A stretch of 45,901 nt of DNA from Bacteroidia bacterium (GTDB lineage: Bacteria; Bacteroidota; Bacteroidia; Flavobacteriales; Flavobacteriaceae): contig JAUIIU010000015.1 in NCBI GenBank assembly GCA_030431695.1, positions 1 to 45,901 on the forward strand, read 5' to 3'. A program made the position numbers and the translations under genes. The notes under the pieces were generated by a model. The model worked only from the letters and a program-made list of their open reading frames with translations, searched no databases and was not told where the DNA came from. Shown one piece after another: positions 16,900 to 25,815 of this stretch. Numbering within the stretch: position 1 is the stretch's first letter; each line of letters starts with the position of its first letter.

Positions 16900-17574
16900 A
16901 TGAACTACAGTAAAGAATTTAAAGATTTTGCTATCAAGGACCAGGGAATCAGCAGCACCTACTACGATACGATCGTGAGCAGCATGTATCCGGTGGGCCT
17001 CACCCCTAATATTATCGAAGAGCGGCAGATGAACGCCGTGGCAATGGATGTGTTCTCTCGATTGATGATGGACAGGATCATCTTCCTGGGCACCGGGATA
17101 AACGACCAGGTTGCCAATATCGTGCAAGCACAGTTGCTCTTTTTGGAAAGTACTGACGCTTCAAAAGACATCCAGATATATATTAACTCCCCGGGAGGTA
17201 GTGTTTATGCCGGATTGGGTATTTACGATACCATGCAGTTCATCAAACCGGACGTAGCCACGATCTGTACCGGGATGGCAGCTTCTATGGCTGCTGTACT
17301 GCTGTGTGCCGGCCAAAAAGGAAAGCGCAGTGGACTCACGCATTCAAGGGTGATGATCCACCAGCCAATGGGCGGTGCCCAGGGGCAAGCAAGTGATATT
17401 GAGATCACTGCGCGGGAAATTCTTACCTTGAAGGACGAATTATACCGGATTATCGCGAATCACAGCGGACAAACCTTCGAACAGGTTTACGAAGACAGTG
17501 ACCGCGATTACTGGATGAAGGCGGATAAAGCCAAGGAATACGGGATGATCGACGAGATACTTTCTCGGAGCTAA
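16900..17574 (+). CDS. clpP: ATP-dependent Clp protease proteolytic subunit
   Basis: 224 residues. It is the serine protease barrel that degrades substrates fed by ClpX. Catalytic Ser129 lies in CTGMAASMAAVLL and His154 in SRVMIHQPMGG. The acid is the second Asp in SDRDYWMKADKAKEYG. INSPGGSVYAGLGIYD forms the substrate groove. The N-terminus has a short propeptide-like stretch (about 30 residues) before PNIIEERQMNAVAMD. It is 19 bases from clpX, so both are probably transcribed together. Confidence 0.97.
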   Translation: MNYSKEFKDFAIKDQGISSTYYDTIVSSMYPVGLTPNIIEERQMNAVAMDVFSRLMMDRIIFLGTGINDQVANIVQAQLLFLESTDASKDIQIYINSPGGSVYAGLGIYDTMQFIKPDVATICTGMAASMAAVLLCAGQKGKRSGLTHSRVMIHQPMGGAQGQASDIEITAREILTLKDELYRIIANHSGQTFEQVYEDSDRDYWMKADKAKEYGMIDEILSRS

Positions 17575-17593
17575 TTCCGTTAAATAGGAACTT

Positions 17594-18826
17594 ATGTCGA
17601 AAGAAGAACTGGAATGCTCATTCTGTGGCCGTAAAAAGGCCGAAACCAACCTGCTGATCGCCGGTCTGGACGCTCATATCTGCGACCGATGCATCGAGCA
17701 GGCGCATGGTATCGTGATCGAGGAAGCACTGCATTCCACCAACAGTGAGATCAGCAAGGAATTAATGCTGAAAAAGCCTAAGTCCATTAAGGCGTTCCTG
17801 GATGATTATGTCATTGGCCAGGAACACACCAAAAAGGTGATGTCGGTGGCGGTCTATAATCATTATAAGCGCTTGCTGCAGCCAAAATCCGATGAGGACA
17901 TAGAGATCCAGAAAAGTAATATCATCATTGTCGGGCAAACAGGAACCGGTAAGACCCTGGTGGCAAAAACCATCGCCCGTATGCTGAATGTTCCCCTGGC
18001 TATCGTTGACGCGACGGTTCTTACCGAAGCCGGGTACGTTGGAGAAGATGTGGAAAGCATATTGACGCGTTTGCTTCAGGCTGCCGATTACAATGTTGAA
18101 AAAGCCCAGAACGGGATCGTCTTTATCGACGAGATCGATAAGATCGCCCGTAAGAGCGACAATCCTTCCATCACCCGTGATGTAAGTGGTGAAGGGGTGC
18201 AGCAGGCATTGTTGAAACTGCTGGAGGGAACAACGGTCAATGTTCCGCCAAAAGGGGGAAGGAAACACCCGGACCAGAAGTTCATCGAGGTCAATACCGA
18301 AAATATACTGTTCATTGCCGGCGGGGCCTTCGATGGGATCGAGCGCCACATTTCAAAACGTCTGAATATGCAGGCCGTTGGTTTCAGTGCCAGTAAGAAC
18401 GAGAACACGCTGGAACGGGACAATATGCTGAAGTATATCATTCCGAAGGATTTAAAAGACTACGGATTGATCCCCGAGATCATTGGCCGATTGCCGGTGC
18501 TCACTTTTATGAATCCTCTGGATAAAGGCACGCTACGGGCGATCCTTACAGAACCTAAGAATGCCATCATCAAACAGTACAAGAAATTGTTCGAGATGGA
18601 CGATATCGACTTCGTGATCACCGAGGAAGCCCTCGATTTCATCGTGGAGCAGGCCATAGAGTACAAATTAGGTGCCCGCGGACTGCGGTCACTATGTGAA
18701 GCTGTGCTCACCGATGCCATGTACGACCTGCCTGGTAGCGATGAGAAAGAGTTACGCGTAACAATGGAATACGCCCAGGAAAAACTCAATAAATCGACGA
18801 TCAAGAAACTGAAGGCAGTGTCCTAG
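17594..18826 (+). CDS. clpX: Clp protease ATP-binding subunit ClpX
   Basis: 410 residues. An N-terminal C4 zinc-binding domain (CSFCGRKK to CDRCIEQA) recruits substrates. The AAA+ module has Walker A GQTGTGKT (114-121, Lys120), Walker [12 protein letters not shown] and the pore loop [13 protein letters not shown]. An IGF-type ClpP-binding loop is not evident in the usual form; the corresponding stretch was not resolved by eye. The C-terminal small domain carries [13 protein letters not shown] (sensor 2). ClpX unfolds tagged proteins and passes them to ClpP. It ends at a strong terminator. Confidence 0.97.
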   Translation: MSKEELECSFCGRKKAETNLLIAGLDAHICDRCIEQAHGIVIEEALHSTNSEISKELMLKKPKSIKAFLDDYVIGQEHTKKVMSVAVYNHYKRLLQPKSDEDIEIQKSNIIIVGQTGTGKTLVAKTIARMLNVPLAIVDATVLTEAGYVGEDVESILTRLLQAADYNVEKAQNGIVFIDEIDKIARKSDNPSITRDVSGEGVQQALLKLLEGTTVNVPPKGGRKHPDQKFIEVNTENILFIAGGAFDGIERHISKRLNMQAVGFSASKNENTLERDNMLKYIIPKDLKDYGLIPEIIGRLPVLTFMNPLDKGTLRAILTEPKNAIIKQYKKLFEMDDIDFVITEEALDFIVEQAIEYKLGARGLRSLCEAVLTDAMYDLPGSDEKELRVTMEYAQEKLNKSTIKKLKAVS

Positions 18827-18841
18827 TAGGATCAGGAAAAC

Positions 18842-18877
18842 AAAAAAAGCCTCTGGAATTCCAGAGGCTTTTTTTTT
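18842..18877 (+). terminator. Bidirectional terminator after clpX
   Basis: Stem AAAGCCTCTGG (18846-18856) with CCAGAGGCTTT (18861-18871) around AATT. It is flanked by A and T runs that serve both clpX and the convergent small lipoprotein gene. Confidence 0.92.
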
Positions 18878-18891
18878 GTGAAATTACTAAG

Positions 18892-19077
18892 TTATGGTTG
18901 TGCGATCACAGTTTTTTTCTTCTTCTGAAGAATCTTTTGCTGCAATAACTCCTTCTTATTCTTTAGCGTGTATCCGGCCAGTTTTTCTTCCTTCTGAATT
19001 GTGTGAACGGAGGTTCCACAGGAAAATAAAGTAGCAGAGAGGATACCCACAACTAAAATGTATATGATTCTTTTCAT
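18892..19077 (-). CDS. Small basic lipoprotein, hypothetical
   Basis: 61 residues from ATG 19077. The signal MKRIIYILVVGILSATLFSC is a good lipobox with Cys20 as the lipidated residue. The mature part is only about 41 residues, strongly basic and helical, with a KKELLQQKILQKKKK stretch. An upstream ATG (19104) would place polar residues before the signal and overlap the promoter box, so it is not chosen. No family was recognised. The charge suggests contact with peptidoglycan or membrane lipid phosphate, which is speculation. It has its own promoter and ends at a terminator shared with clpX. Confidence 0.7.
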   Translation of the reverse strand: MKRIIYILVVGILSATLFSCGTSVHTIQKEEKLAGYTLKNKKELLQQKILQKKKKTVIAQP

Positions 19078-19101
19078 TTGCCCCAAAAATGAATTGATGT
19101 T

Positions 19102-19132
19102 CAAACTTAGAAAGTAAGAAAAGTACTACCAA
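19102..19132 (-). promoter_or_regulatory. Promoter of the small lipoprotein gene
   Basis: On the minus strand TTG (19132-19130), a 20-base spacer, then TAAGTTTG (19109-19102), a full TAnnTTTG box. The start codon is 24 bases downstream. Confidence 0.6.
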
Positions 19133-19192
19133 AAATTTTAGTTGAACTAGCCTGATTTCTCGACCAACTGTATTTTTCGCCAGGTTTTAGAA

Positions 19193-20029
19193 TCAATCAG
19201 CTAAGGTCTGGGTTCGCTCCAGGACATAGCAGTATTCGTTCAGGACCTCATCTTCTTCCAGATCCTCCGGGACAAGTGATAGTTGCCTGGCCAGGGCCAG
19301 GGTGCTGTCGGTTCGAATTTGTTGAAATCCCTCCAGATTTTCGTAAAAACGATGCGGAAGCGTAGTATAGATCCCTTCGGAATGAAGTTCATTTTCGAAA
19401 TAGGAAGTCAGCCTGTGGAAAACTTCTGTGGACGCCGTGCGTTCTTCAAAAGAAACGGTGAGCAATACATCTTGTGGTGACATGATCTCCCGGCAAAAGT
19501 CGATGACAATGTCGATTTGTTCATGATTGAGGAAGAAGAATACGCCTTCGATCATGATAACCTTCCGGTAACCCGGGTATTTCGAAAGGATCTCCTTCAG
19601 CCTGTTCTGATCCTTCGGACTGGTAATATCGGCGTTGATATAGGATACATTCCGCAGAGGTAATTCTCCTTTTTCCCGGAATGCTGCGATTGCCTCGGTT
19701 TTATGTGCCACCACGTCTTCAAAATCGGCTTCGATGGTTACCATTTCACCCTTAAGGTTGAAAGGATACATACTGAAACCTGCCCCGAGATTCAGGCAAA
19801 GAAGTTTGTCCCCGTTGCTTAGTTGGGAATTTAGTTCCCGGTAGAAGAAACGGTTTCTCATGCAGTGGAGTATCTCGTTGTATTCGGAAACCTTTTCCGC
19901 GAAATCGTCCACCCATTTTTGCAGGCCCGGCTTCACCCATAACCTAGCGTATGGATCACAGCTCATTTCTTCGTGATTTGCACGATAGCAGGCAATGACA
20001 AAGGCGGTATCCGGAAGAGAGATCGCCAT
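19193..20029 (-). CDS. LCM-family class I SAM-dependent methyltransferase
   Basis: 278 residues. The fold is that of leucine carboxyl methyltransferase-type enzymes (PF04072). The N-terminal segment is DPYARLWVKPG, motif I is CLNLGAGFSMYPF, the acidic loop is TIEADFEDVVAHK, and IMIEGVFFFLNHEQ is the family motif IV region. LCM relatives methylate carboxyl groups of proteins or small molecules; the substrate here is unknown. ATG at 20029 lies two bases past the GH3 stop (TGATCATG), so the two are surely co-translated. The linkage to an acyl-adenylating enzyme suggests a shared small-molecule substrate (inference). Confidence 0.85.
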   Translation of the reverse strand: MAISLPDTAFVIACYRANHEEMSCDPYARLWVKPGLQKWVDDFAEKVSEYNEILHCMRNRFFYRELNSQLSNGDKLLCLNLGAGFSMYPFNLKGEMVTIEADFEDVVAHKTEAIAAFREKGELPLRNVSYINADITSPKDQNRLKEILSKYPGYRKVIMIEGVFFFLNHEQIDIVIDFCREIMSPQDVLLTVSFEERTASTEVFHRLTSYFENELHSEGIYTTLPHRFYENLEGFQQIRTDSTLALARQLSLVPEDLEEDEVLNEYCYVLERTQTLAD

Positions 20030-20031
20030 GA

Positions 20032-21546
20032 TCAAGCGTTAAGTGAAAGTAATTCCTCCAGGTACTCCCTGGAATTGGATAGCCTGGGGACTTTGTGCTG
20101 TCCCCCAAGTTTATCGTTCTTTTTCAGCCAGTCGTAGAACAAACGCTCTCGTCCGCAATGGATCTTAGGGGCATTTAGTGTTGTGTTATTGAAGCGCTTG
20201 GCTTCGTAATCGCTGTTCACCTCTTGTAGCGAAAGATCGAGTAATTTGGAAAAGTTGGCAAAATCTTCGGGTGGCCGTTTGAATTCAATGATCCATTCAT
20301 GCGCCCCTTTTTCTTTACCCTCCATGAAAATAGGAGCTACGGTATAGTCCACGATCTCGGTATCGGTAAGCTTGGTTACTTTTCGCAAGGCTGCTTCAGC
20401 ATTTTCAATGATCAATTCTTCACCGAATACATTGATGTGGTGTTTGGTGCGCCCGGTCACCTTGATGCGGTATGGTTTTATAGAAGTGAATCTAACTGTG
20501 TCGCCAACCATATAACGCCACAACCCTGCATTGGTAGAGATCACGATGGCGTAGTTCTCCCCGGCTTCGACCTCACTAAGAGGTATGACTCGTTGAGAAG
20601 TTGTCCCAAATGTACTCATTGGGATGAATTCGTAGAATATGCCATAGTCGAGCATCAGCAGTAGTTCGTTGCTGTGATTCTGGTCCTGGATGGCAAAGAA
20701 ACCTTCGGAGGCGTTATAGATCTCGTAATACTTGAATTGGTTTCCGGGCAATAGGTTCTTATACTGCTCTACATAAGGCTCAAAACTGACACCTCCGTGG
20801 AAGTATACCTCCAGGTTCGGCCAAACCTCGAAAAGATCCTTTGCCCCGGTGGTTTCGATAACATTGTTCAGTAATACAAGCATCCAGGAAGGCACACCGG
20901 CCAGGCTGGTCACATTCTCTTTAATGGTTTCGTCTACTATCGCCTGCATCTTGGTCTCCCAATCACTCATCAGCGAGATCTCGTTGCTGGGTGTACTGCT
21001 GAATTCTGCCCAGAAAGGCATATTATCAATAAGGATTGCGCTAAGGTCACCGAATACCGTCCCGTTTTCCCTGTAGAGTTCTTTACTGCCTCCCAGGCGA
21101 AGCCCTTTACCCACGAAAAGCTGAGATTCCGGGTTGTTGTTGAAATACATACACAGAAGGTCCTTACTGGCGGCATAGTGACAGTCTTCCAGGGATTCCT
21201 GGCTCACGGGGATGAATTTGCTTTTGGCGTTGGTGGTACCACTCGATTTAGCAAACCATTTGATAGGTTTTGGCCAGAAAATGTTTGCTTCTCCCTTTCG
21301 TGCTCTTTCTATTCGTGCCTCATTATCTTCATAGGTGGACACGGGAACCCGGTCTGCAAATTCCCGATAGGTCATTATAGAACTGAATCCGTATTCCTTG
21401 CCGATCTCCGTATTCTTAGCCTTCAGGAGTAAATTCTGAAGTAGCTCCTCCTGTACTTCCACCGGGTATTTCAGGAAGAGTTCGATCTGGTGAAACCGTT
21501 TCTTCAGGAACCACGAGGCAATTGAATTTACGATGGGTATTGGCAT
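20032..21546 (-). CDS. GH3-like acyl-adenylating enzyme
   Basis: 504 residues. It belongs to the GH3 family of the ANL adenylating superfamily, first known in plants where members join amino acids to jasmonate or auxin. The motifs are visible: P-loop-like FAKSSGTTNAKSKFIPVS, the A5 equivalent YYEIYNASEGFFA, YMVGDTVRFTS, and VTGRTKHHINVFGEE before the C-terminal lid. Bacterial members are called 'GH3 auxin-responsive promoter family' but are not linked to auxin. Their acyl and amine substrates are not known to me. It is followed by an LCM methyltransferase and is divergent from a DUF2797 gene, a frequent neighbour in Bacteroidota. Confidence 0.9.
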   Translation of the reverse strand: MPIPIVNSIASWFLKKRFHQIELFLKYPVEVQEELLQNLLLKAKNTEIGKEYGFSSIMTYREFADRVPVSTYEDNEARIERARKGEANIFWPKPIKWFAKSSGTTNAKSKFIPVSQESLEDCHYAASKDLLCMYFNNNPESQLFVGKGLRLGGSKELYRENGTVFGDLSAILIDNMPFWAEFSSTPSNEISLMSDWETKMQAIVDETIKENVTSLAGVPSWMLVLLNNVIETTGAKDLFEVWPNLEVYFHGGVSFEPYVEQYKNLLPGNQFKYYEIYNASEGFFAIQDQNHSNELLLMLDYGIFYEFIPMSTFGTTSQRVIPLSEVEAGENYAIVISTNAGLWRYMVGDTVRFTSIKPYRIKVTGRTKHHINVFGEELIIENAEAALRKVTKLTDTEIVDYTVAPIFMEGKEKGAHEWIIEFKRPPEDFANFSKLLDLSLQEVNSDYEAKRFNNTTLNAPKIHCGRERLFYDWLKKNDKLGGQHKVPRLSNSREYLEELLSLNA

Positions 21547-21590
21547 AATTAACCTATCTTTATAGGAATAAAAATAGCAATTTCTTTTTT

Positions 21591-22385
21591 ATGAAATATT
21601 CGGGAGTTCTCACAAAGATGCGAACCGAAAACAGTGCGCCAATCCAGTATTACTTATTGTTCGAAAACGACTTCCTGAACATGAACCAGATCCTGGATCG
21701 ACAGCTGTCGATTTCGTTCATCAAATACCAGTGCCTGAATTGTGGCCTGGACAAGAAGATCTTCCGGATGGGTTATTGCTACGATTGTTTCTACCAGGTG
21801 CCACAGGCAGCCGACTGGGTCATTCGTCCCGAACTAAGTACCGCTCATCTCGGGAAGGAGGATCGCGATCTCGAATTCGAAAAGAAGATGCAACTGCAAC
21901 CTCACGTGGTGTACCTTGCCAACAGCAGTAGTGTGAAGGTAGGAGTTACAAGGAAAAGCCAGGTGCCTACCCGCTGGATCGACCAGGGGGCGCACGAAGC
22001 TATTGAGATTGTAGAAGTGCCCAATCGATACCTGGCAGGGATCACAGAAGTGGCGCTTAAGGATCATGTGAGCGACAAGACGAATTGGCGTGCCATGCTG
22101 AAGAACGATATCAAGGATGAGGACCTGGTTCACTGGCGTTCCGAACTCAAACAGTATATCCCGGAGGAAGCAATGGAGTATTTTATCGCGAACAATACCG
22201 AAACCAATCTCGAATTTCCCGTGATTCAGTATCCCCAGAAACCCAAAAGCCTGAATCTTGAAAAGACCCAGAACTATTCGGGAGTATTAAAAGGCATCAA
22301 AGGCCAGTACCTGATATTCGAGGATGATACTGTTTTCAATGTACGCAGTAACGAAGGCTATGTGGTGGACATCACCGTGATGTGA
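21591..22385 (+). CDS. DUF2797 protein with zinc-ribbon-like cysteines
   Basis: 264 residues. The N-terminal region (MKYSGVLTKM) is matched by a similar C-terminal repeat (YSGVLKGIKGQYLIFEDD). A four-cysteine cluster, Cys48-x2-Cys51 and Cys63-x2-Cys66 (CLNCGLDKK, GYCYDCF), probably binds zinc. The middle carries HVVYLANSSSVKVGVTRKSQ, the conserved DUF2797 core. The GIY-YIG-like look of the VYLANSS...KVGVTR strand is noted, but the family function is not established. It starts 44 bases from the divergent GH3 gene and probably shares its control region. Cytoplasmic. Confidence 0.88.
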   Translation: MKYSGVLTKMRTENSAPIQYYLLFENDFLNMNQILDRQLSISFIKYQCLNCGLDKKIFRMGYCYDCFYQVPQAADWVIRPELSTAHLGKEDRDLEFEKKMQLQPHVVYLANSSSVKVGVTRKSQVPTRWIDQGAHEAIEIVEVPNRYLAGITEVALKDHVSDKTNWRAMLKNDIKDEDLVHWRSELKQYIPEEAMEYFIANNTETNLEFPVIQYPQKPKSLNLEKTQNYSGVLKGIKGQYLIFEDDTVFNVRSNEGYVVDITVM

Positions 22386-25022
22386 TCAGTTCCTGATACT
22401 GTCCTTTTTCCTTTTCCCACCCAGCAGATCACCAAGCAAGTCTTTCACCACTTTTTCCGGGTCGGTAGTCTTTGGGTCGGATTTACCCGTATTCGTTTGC
22501 TTCGGGTCGTTCCCCGATGATTTATCACCACCGCCTATCAGGTCCTTCAGTATATCGGTACCTTTGTCTTTTAGGTCTTTTTTCTGTTTATCGATCAGTT
22601 TTTTGGTGATCGTATTCACCGCCGACTGCATATTCAGTGATACCTTGGGGTCGGTCACAGACCCGCTCACACCCATGGGAATATTGACTCGCATATTGTT
22701 GGCTTCGGATGGATCGAGTTTAGCGAGCAATTTGGTTACATCGTTTCCGAGGTAGCGAGCCGGCACATCAAGATCCAGGGTGTAGTTCATACTCTTATCA
22801 AGCCCATGGCTGCCCGAGGCTGTTACTTTAACTCCTTCCACTTCAAAATTGAAGGGCCTGACCTCTATTTTACCATTGTTGAATCTGAAAGCCGTGGAAA
22901 CATCTCTCAGGCTCAGTTCATCCAGGCGAAGGAATGGCGCCTGCTCACCGATCTTAGCAAGGATGGGGGTTCGTTCGGGGGATACTTCAGCGGTGAGGAT
23001 ACGCGCAGCGGCATTTCCCGCAATGGTCTTGAGATCGGGGGTTAGGTTTTCATTTAGCGTACCGCTAAGCCGTATCTGGGTGTTGAGGTCGCCTTCCAGT
23101 GCTTTTGCCAGTGGGGCCAGGTATTTCAGCAGTTCGAGATTCTGGAAGGATTCTGAAATGTTTATCTTCTGAAGATCCAGGTCCATATTGAATACCGGGG
23201 TCTTTTCCCGGGTAGATACATCGCCGGACAATGTAGCGTTCCCGCCAAAGATATCCGAAGTAACATTGGACAGCTTTGCTTTCTCTTCCCTGATACTTAC
23301 GGTTCCTTTGGTATTGGTGAGCGCAAGGTCGTCGTAGATTAGTTTTTTTGCTGAAAAGTCCAGCGTAGCGTCCAGGTAGTCCGGGATCCTGATACCTTCT
23401 TCCACTTCTTCAGAGGCGCCGGATGCGCCCTGCGCATTACTCAACTGAGCGTCGGAGGAGGAGAAATCGTTCAGGTCGAAAGTATTGGATTGAACGTTGA
23501 ACCTTCCCTTAAGGTCTTGTTTGGACATCAGCCAGGGAACCAGGTTGCGGATATTCCCGGTAGCGGCCAGGTCTGTACGGCCGGTAGAGCCTCTGAATTC
23601 TTTCAGAAGGATATTCCCTGGTTTGAGATCCATCTTTACGGTTTCCACTTTCAGTTCGTCCTTGAAGTTCGGATCCTTATATCGGAAGTCCGTCAGACTC
23701 GCTGTCCCATTGGTCTGTATAGCCTGGTATTGTTCATTCTCGATAGATGCCATATCAAAACGAGTGGTTACGTCGGCCCTGAACACTCCAGATAGTTCCT
23801 GATCAAGTTCTAGCGGCATCACCTGCTCGATCTTGGCCAGGTCCAGAGTACCTTTCAGGGCCATATTCACAAGCGCGTTACGGGTGAGGTTCCGAATGCT
23901 CCCGTTTGCCGAAAAGATCTCGTCGTCTATTTTAAAGGTAAGGCCGCCAATATTCACATAGGTGTCTTCCACAAGGCCGGTTTCATTTTTCAACTGTGCA
24001 TCGATATTGATGTTTCGTACAGCTTTGGGGAGATCGGGGTATTTAAACGAGGCATTGGAACTCTTTATGCTTATATCCATCTGAGGGATCATCTCCTCGC
24101 TTACCGTGCCTTTCAGCATACCGTTTACGGTAAAATCGCCCGTTGTACTTACTCCATCGAGGTCTTTCACATATACCTTTGGGATCACCGCCAGGAAATT
24201 TCTGAAATCGGATGATGGTGTCTCGAAGGTCAGGTCGAGTTTCGAGGACTCTTCCAGAACCTGAACGAACCCATCAAAGGTGAGAGGTAGTTCGTTGATC
24301 TTCGCCTCGTTCTCCAGGAAGGAGTATTTTTGGTTTTCCAGGTCCATTTGTATCAAAGCGTCCAGTGCAATTGTGTTGTTGGTGAGGTATTTCACATCGC
24401 CCAATCGCAGTGATACCACCGATGTCGTTTCAGTATCCAGTTTAGAAATATTCAAAGAAAAATCACCCTTTCCGCTATGATTGAACTCCGTTAATTGGAG
24501 ATAGGTCTCACTGCTGTCGTCCTGGTAACTGATCTGTGAATTCTCGATATTATAACCCTTGAGATCGAAAGTAAATCCTTCGTTTGCTGTTCCTTCCCGG
24601 TTTTCTTCGGAAATGTCCTTTTCAATAGCGATATCGGTATTTGTTCTTCCCAGGGAATCCACCCTGATGTGTACCCTGGCCTCTTCCAGGGAGAGGGCAT
24701 TCACTTTGATAGGGTCGTCGCCCGACTTGAATAATTGCGAGATCCCCATATCGAGAGTGAGCAACTTCCCGGCAGCCAGGGTATCCCCCTGGAAAGGAGC
24801 ATTATTCACCACCGAAAAACCCCTGATCTTCACCGCTGCGTCAGGAAAACTGCTCAACAGGCTGAGGTCCATGGATTCCCATTCCACAACGGCATTCAGG
24901 TTGTCGTTGATGTTCTTCTTCAGCAGCTTTTCCAATGTTCCTTTGAACAAAAACGGAGCGAGCAGAAGTAGTAGTAAGCAAACTCCCAGGAGTATGCCGC
25001 TAATTTTCAGGATCTTTTTCAT
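22386..25022 (-). CDS. AsmA-like envelope protein
   Basis: 878 residues. One N-terminal TM helix (about 5-25, ILKISGILLGVCLLLLLLAPF) anchors a very long periplasmic part made of repeated beta strands. The AsmA opening is NLNAVVEWESMDLSLLSSFPDAAVKIRG-like in pattern, and the C-terminal AsmA_2 region includes LDVPARYLGNDV. The tail after about residue 820 is low-complexity and rich in Lys, Asp and Gly. AsmA/TamB-type proteins are thought to bridge the envelope and move phospholipid to the outer membrane. ATG at 25022 follows the transporter stop by two bases, so the two genes are co-translated. The longer TTG start is less likely. Confidence 0.87.
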   Translation of the reverse strand: MKKILKISGILLGVCLLLLLLAPFLFKGTLEKLLKKNINDNLNAVVEWESMDLSLLSSFPDAAVKIRGFSVVNNAPFQGDTLAAGKLLTLDMGISQLFKSGDDPIKVNALSLEEARVHIRVDSLGRTNTDIAIEKDISEENREGTANEGFTFDLKGYNIENSQISYQDDSSETYLQLTEFNHSGKGDFSLNISKLDTETTSVVSLRLGDVKYLTNNTIALDALIQMDLENQKYSFLENEAKINELPLTFDGFVQVLEESSKLDLTFETPSSDFRNFLAVIPKVYVKDLDGVSTTGDFTVNGMLKGTVSEEMIPQMDISIKSSNASFKYPDLPKAVRNINIDAQLKNETGLVEDTYVNIGGLTFKIDDEIFSANGSIRNLTRNALVNMALKGTLDLAKIEQVMPLELDQELSGVFRADVTTRFDMASIENEQYQAIQTNGTASLTDFRYKDPNFKDELKVETVKMDLKPGNILLKEFRGSTGRTDLAATGNIRNLVPWLMSKQDLKGRFNVQSNTFDLNDFSSSDAQLSNAQGASGASEEVEEGIRIPDYLDATLDFSAKKLIYDDLALTNTKGTVSIREEKAKLSNVTSDIFGGNATLSGDVSTREKTPVFNMDLDLQKINISESFQNLELLKYLAPLAKALEGDLNTQIRLSGTLNENLTPDLKTIAGNAAARILTAEVSPERTPILAKIGEQAPFLRLDELSLRDVSTAFRFNNGKIEVRPFNFEVEGVKVTASGSHGLDKSMNYTLDLDVPARYLGNDVTKLLAKLDPSEANNMRVNIPMGVSGSVTDPKVSLNMQSAVNTITKKLIDKQKKDLKDKGTDILKDLIGGGDKSSGNDPKQTNTGKSDPKTTDPEKVVKDLLGDLLGGKRKKDSIRN

Positions 25023-25024
25023 GA

Positions 25025-25741
25025 TCAATCGTTTACAGGGTCGAGGTCGAGTTCTTCACCAAGTTTCAGGCCAAAACGCTTCCGGAAAGCAAAAACTCCC
25101 AGATAAAGGAAAGGGGTGTCGGTTGCCGCTACCATCACCTTAAATAAGAATCCGCTGAGCAATAATCCGCCAAACAGACCCCAGTCTATCTTCCCGAAGC
25201 TACATAGCAATATCAGAACCGTAAAAGTATCCACAAATTGTGACAGGAAGGTTGAAAAATTGTTACGAAGCCATAAATGTTTTCCCTTTGTGAGTCGTTT
25301 CCAGAAGTGATAGAGCGAGATATCGATATACTGTGCAAACAGGTAGGCCATCATGGATGCAAGTACAGCAATGGCCGTAGCCCCGAAGACGAGTTCGAAG
25401 AGGGAATCACTAACCGGACTCCAGTCGGTGGCCGGTGCGGCACTTGAAACGTATATTATCCCCATGGAAAAGAAGGACGCAAAGATCCCGGCGGTTACCA
25501 CCTGGTTTGCTTTTTTTCTGCCGTATACTTCACTGATCAGGTCGGTGATGAGGAAGGTGACAGGGTAAGGTAGGATCCCCACGGAGAGCTCGAAGGTGTA
25601 GATTCCGAAGAAATCAAAATAGAAGAATTTCTGGAAGATAAGGTTGGACACCACCAGGGAAGCGATGAACAATGCTCCCAGGATGAGATAGATACGTTGA
25701 GCGAGTAATTTGTCTTTGAAGGTTAGCCGGGCCACAAACAA
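25025..25741 (-). CDS. Queuosine precursor transporter (YhhQ/VUT family)
   Basis: About 238 residues with six or more TM helices. Family motifs include PVTFLITDLISEVYGRKKAN and RNNFSTFLSQFVDTFTVLIL. YhhQ-type proteins import 7-cyano- or 7-aminomethyl-deazaguanine for queuosine in tRNA. No ATG exists near the 5' end, because an in-frame stop lies just upstream. The start is TTG at 25741 or, perhaps better, GTG at 25735. It is coupled to the AsmA-like gene (TGATCATG) without an obvious functional link. Confidence 0.88.
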   Translation of the reverse strand: MFVARLTFKDKLLAQRIYLILGALFIASLVVSNLIFQKFFYFDFFGIYTFELSVGILPYPVTFLITDLISEVYGRKKANQVVTAGIFASFFSMGIIYVSSAAPATDWSPVSDSLFELVFGATAIAVLASMMAYLFAQYIDISLYHFWKRLTKGKHLWLRNNFSTFLSQFVDTFTVLILLCSFGKIDWGLFGGLLLSGFLFKVMVAATDTPFLYLGVFAFRKRFGLKLGEELDLDPVND

Positions 25742-25753
25742 AAGTTAGGTACT

Positions 25754-25761
25754 CAAAGTTA
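25754..25761 (-). promoter_or_regulatory. Possible -7 box for the queuosine transporter gene
   Basis: The minus strand reads TAACTTTG, a full TAnnTTTG match, 13 bases before the earliest start. It abuts the opposing folK-dNK promoter. Confidence 0.4.
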
Positions 25762-25762
25762 A

Positions 25763-25792
25763 TTGTTGAACACATTCTTTTCCTTAAATTCG
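25763..25792 (+). promoter_or_regulatory. Promoter of the FolK-dNK gene
   Basis: TTG (25763-25765), a 19-base spacer, then TAAATTCG (25785-25792), one base off TAnnTTTG. The predicted start of transcription is near 25797, about 20 bases before the TTG start codon. Confidence 0.5.
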
Positions 25793-25815
25793 TCTTAAAT
25801 GTTAAAATTCAAACC

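Noticed and set aside
20032-21546. Auxin or jasmonate pathway, because of the GH3 name.
   Set aside because: The name comes from plants; the motifs only show adenylation of a carboxylate, not the substrate.
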